Assembly: GCF_000002425.4 (NCBI RefSeq)
Contig: NC_037271.1
Location: 14,419,903 to 14,483,902, forward strand
DNA length: 64,000 nt
Reading direction: 5' to 3'
Source: Physcomitrium patens
Lineage: Eukaryota; Streptophyta; Bryopsida; Funariales; Funariaceae
Shown: positions 62,861 through 64,000 of the stretch, in pieces
How positions within the stretch are numbered: position 1 is the first letter of the stretch
How the letters are laid out: every line of letters starts with the position of its first letter
Translations under genes and position numbers: made by a program
The notes under the pieces: model-generated
Databases searched by the model: none
What the model was told of the DNA's origin: nothing
The model's input: the letters and a program-made list of their open reading frames with translations, nothing else

Positions 62861-63377
62861 TTGTTCTATAAGCCCATAAGGTTGCAAAAAGCTTTGTATC
62901 CCAACTTCGTTTCGATGTTGTCACTATTTTCTTGAGAATATTAACCATAGTTTGGTTCATCCTTTCCATATGTCCATTGGTTTGAGGGTGATAAGGGATA
63001 GTTTTTCTATGTTCAATTTTAAATTGATTAGTTAAGTCTTCTATTACTTTATTTAAAAAATGCTTGCTCTTATCACTAATTAGAATTTTTGGACATCCAA
63101 ATCTAGTGATGATCTATTCATAGAGGAATTTTACAGCCTGCTTGGCATTGTTGGCTTTAACTACCTTTGCCTTAGCCTACTTGGTCAAGTATTCAGTTGT
63201 TACTACTATGTGTTTTATACTACTAGTGGAATTAGGATGAATCTCTTTAATATAATTAATTTCCTATTTTTCAAAGGGAACTAAAGGTAAGGATACATGG
63301 AGAGGAAGACTCATCTTTAAGTCATTCTTAGCATATCGCTGACATGTATCACAAGCCTTGGTATATCTATGGGCGTT
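62861..63377 (-). pseudogene. K integrase core
   Basis: Degenerate minus frames: KHIVVTTEYLTK, CFGCP-like RFGCPKILISDKSKHFLN (second Asp), TIPYHPQTNGHMERMNQTMV (Glu), WDTKLFATLWAYRTTFK. The first Asp segment (near 63240) is damaged. Confidence 0.7.
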
Positions 63378-63881
63378 TTAGAATAATATAAGCCAATAAT
63401 AGCTAGCTCTAAGGATTTTTTGGTTCATTAAGATCCTTAAAAAATGCCCCCCATATGCACTATCATAACATGCCGATAGAATGGTAGGAATTTCGTTGTC
63501 CATCACACACCTCTTTAACATCCCGTCAATTTTACATCTATATAATTTGCCTCCAATTATGCCAAAGTGTCTACTATAGATTTTTACCTTCTTACATTCT
63601 ATTTTAGAAAGATGAGAAGGCAAGGATTGAGTTATAAAAAACTTGGTAATTAATTCATACCAAATTAGAGGAATTAAAATTATAAATAAGATTTCATCTA
63701 TTAAGGTATCATCAATCAAGGCTTCACCCATTTGTTCTGACAACCGAGATAAATGGTCTGCTTGCTTGTGCATCTTTTCGGACTTGTATTCTATTGTATA
63801 ATAAAATTCTTTTAATAGAAGCATCCATCTTATAAATCTATCACTTAAATCAACCTTATTCATAAGGTACTTGATTACCAT
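63378..63881 (-). CDS. K RNase H end and integrase zinc domain
   Basis: 167 codons: VIKYLMNKVDLSDRFIRWML, LLKEFYYTIEYKSEKMHKQA, DHLSRLSEQMGEALIDDTL, then LYRCKIDGMLKRCVMDNEIP, CYDSAYGGHFLRILMNQKIL (His of the zinc site), RASYYWLILF. It is the RNase H-integrase junction of an Athila/Tat-like element, more diverged from A/C/E/H than they are from each other. Confidence 0.75.
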   Translation of the reverse strand: MVIKYLMNKVDLSDRFIRWMLLLKEFYYTIEYKSEKMHKQADHLSRLSEQMGEALIDDTLIDEILFIILIPLIWYELITKFFITQSLPSHLSKIECKKVKIYSRHFGIIGGKLYRCKIDGMLKRCVMDNEIPTILSACYDSAYGGHFLRILMNQKILRASYYWLILF

Positions 63882-64000
63882 ATAGTCTATAAAAAAACAC
63901 CACTAGATTTAAAAGAAGGTAATGTCTAAACTTCTTAATAGAAAAAATGATGGCAAGATATTTTTGTTCCGTGGTAGTATAATTCTTCTTTGCAAGATTC

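Larger units (their letters stand above)
62861..64000 (-). mobile_element. K: truncated Ty3/gypsy element running off the window
   Basis: On the minus strand it holds RNase H end, integrase zinc domain and part of the core, in an order collinear with E. The left end is truncated in integrase (after WDTKLFATLWAYRTT, about 62870). The right end continues past 64000. Confidence 0.7.

Noticed and set aside
1..64000. tRNA, rRNA, CRISPR or bacterial signals
   Set aside because: None seen. tRNA-like strings are primer-binding sites (3733, 33243, 41490), and direct repeats are LTRs or LTR subrepeats.
1..64000. Fungal host with repeat-induced mutation
   Set aside because: Transition-type decay and family F could suggest a fungus, but the tRNA-Trp and tRNA-Asp primer sites have the plant form and Athila/Tat-like elements are typical of plants.

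Overview
The window (about 35% G+C by eye) is a land-plant heterochromatin-like region made entirely of LTR retrotransposons and their remains. I find no host gene, tRNA, rRNA or CRISPR array. A plant host is indicated by an 18-nt primer-binding site that is the exact complement of the plant nuclear tRNA-Trp 3' end, by a tRNA-Asp-like site in another family, and by Ty1/copia remnants. The mix of a Tf1/sushi/Tcn1-like chromovirus, an odd gag-pol lineage (family F) and an Athila/Tat-like lineage suggests a bryophyte or other non-seed plant, but that is only an inference.

The layout is a deep nest, read from target-site duplications (TSDs). A minus-strand chromovirus B' (from before base 1 to 2285) holds a plus-strand Athila/Tat-like element E (2286-52941). 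E holds element A (2964-11075, TSD ATATA) and element C (16389-51735, minus, TSD CAAAT). A carries a solo LTR (5149-6350) and a small internally deleted element (8140-9347, TSD TCGAG). C carries solo LTRs D1 (18126-19391), D' (21447-22346) and D2 (47463-48726), plus chromovirus B (22571-45971, minus, TSD CATAT). B holds element F3 (25548-42820, minus, TSD ACGT), F3 holds solo LTR F4 (31601-31898 plus 39646-40681), and F4 holds the youngest element F1 (31899-39641, plus, TSD CCGG). That is seven levels: B' > E > C > B > F3 > F4 > F1.

The right end (52942-64000) is more decayed. It holds a truncated J element (minus; its LTR family is D), copia gag and RNase H remnants on the minus strand, a truncated Athila-like element H (plus), a copia RNase H remnant (plus), and a truncated element K (minus) that runs off the window.

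Each element encodes the usual reverse-transcription set: Gag with zinc knuckles, protease, RT, RNase H and integrase. Some add an accessory ORF. The A/C/E/H lineage has a helical-plus-coiled-coil ORF after integrase, and the B/B' lineage has a small ORF after the chromodomain. No copy is intact. The main observations are: B appears to be self-primed (an 11-nt internal site matches the predicted RNA 5' end exactly); B-type LTRs carry heat-shock-element arrays just upstream of the TATA box; families F and D make 4-bp TSDs while the others make 5-bp ones; two solo LTRs 29 kb apart share a block of about 930 bp with no substitutions inside otherwise diverged copies, which suggests gene conversion; and F3 and F1 form a large head-to-head inverted repeat.
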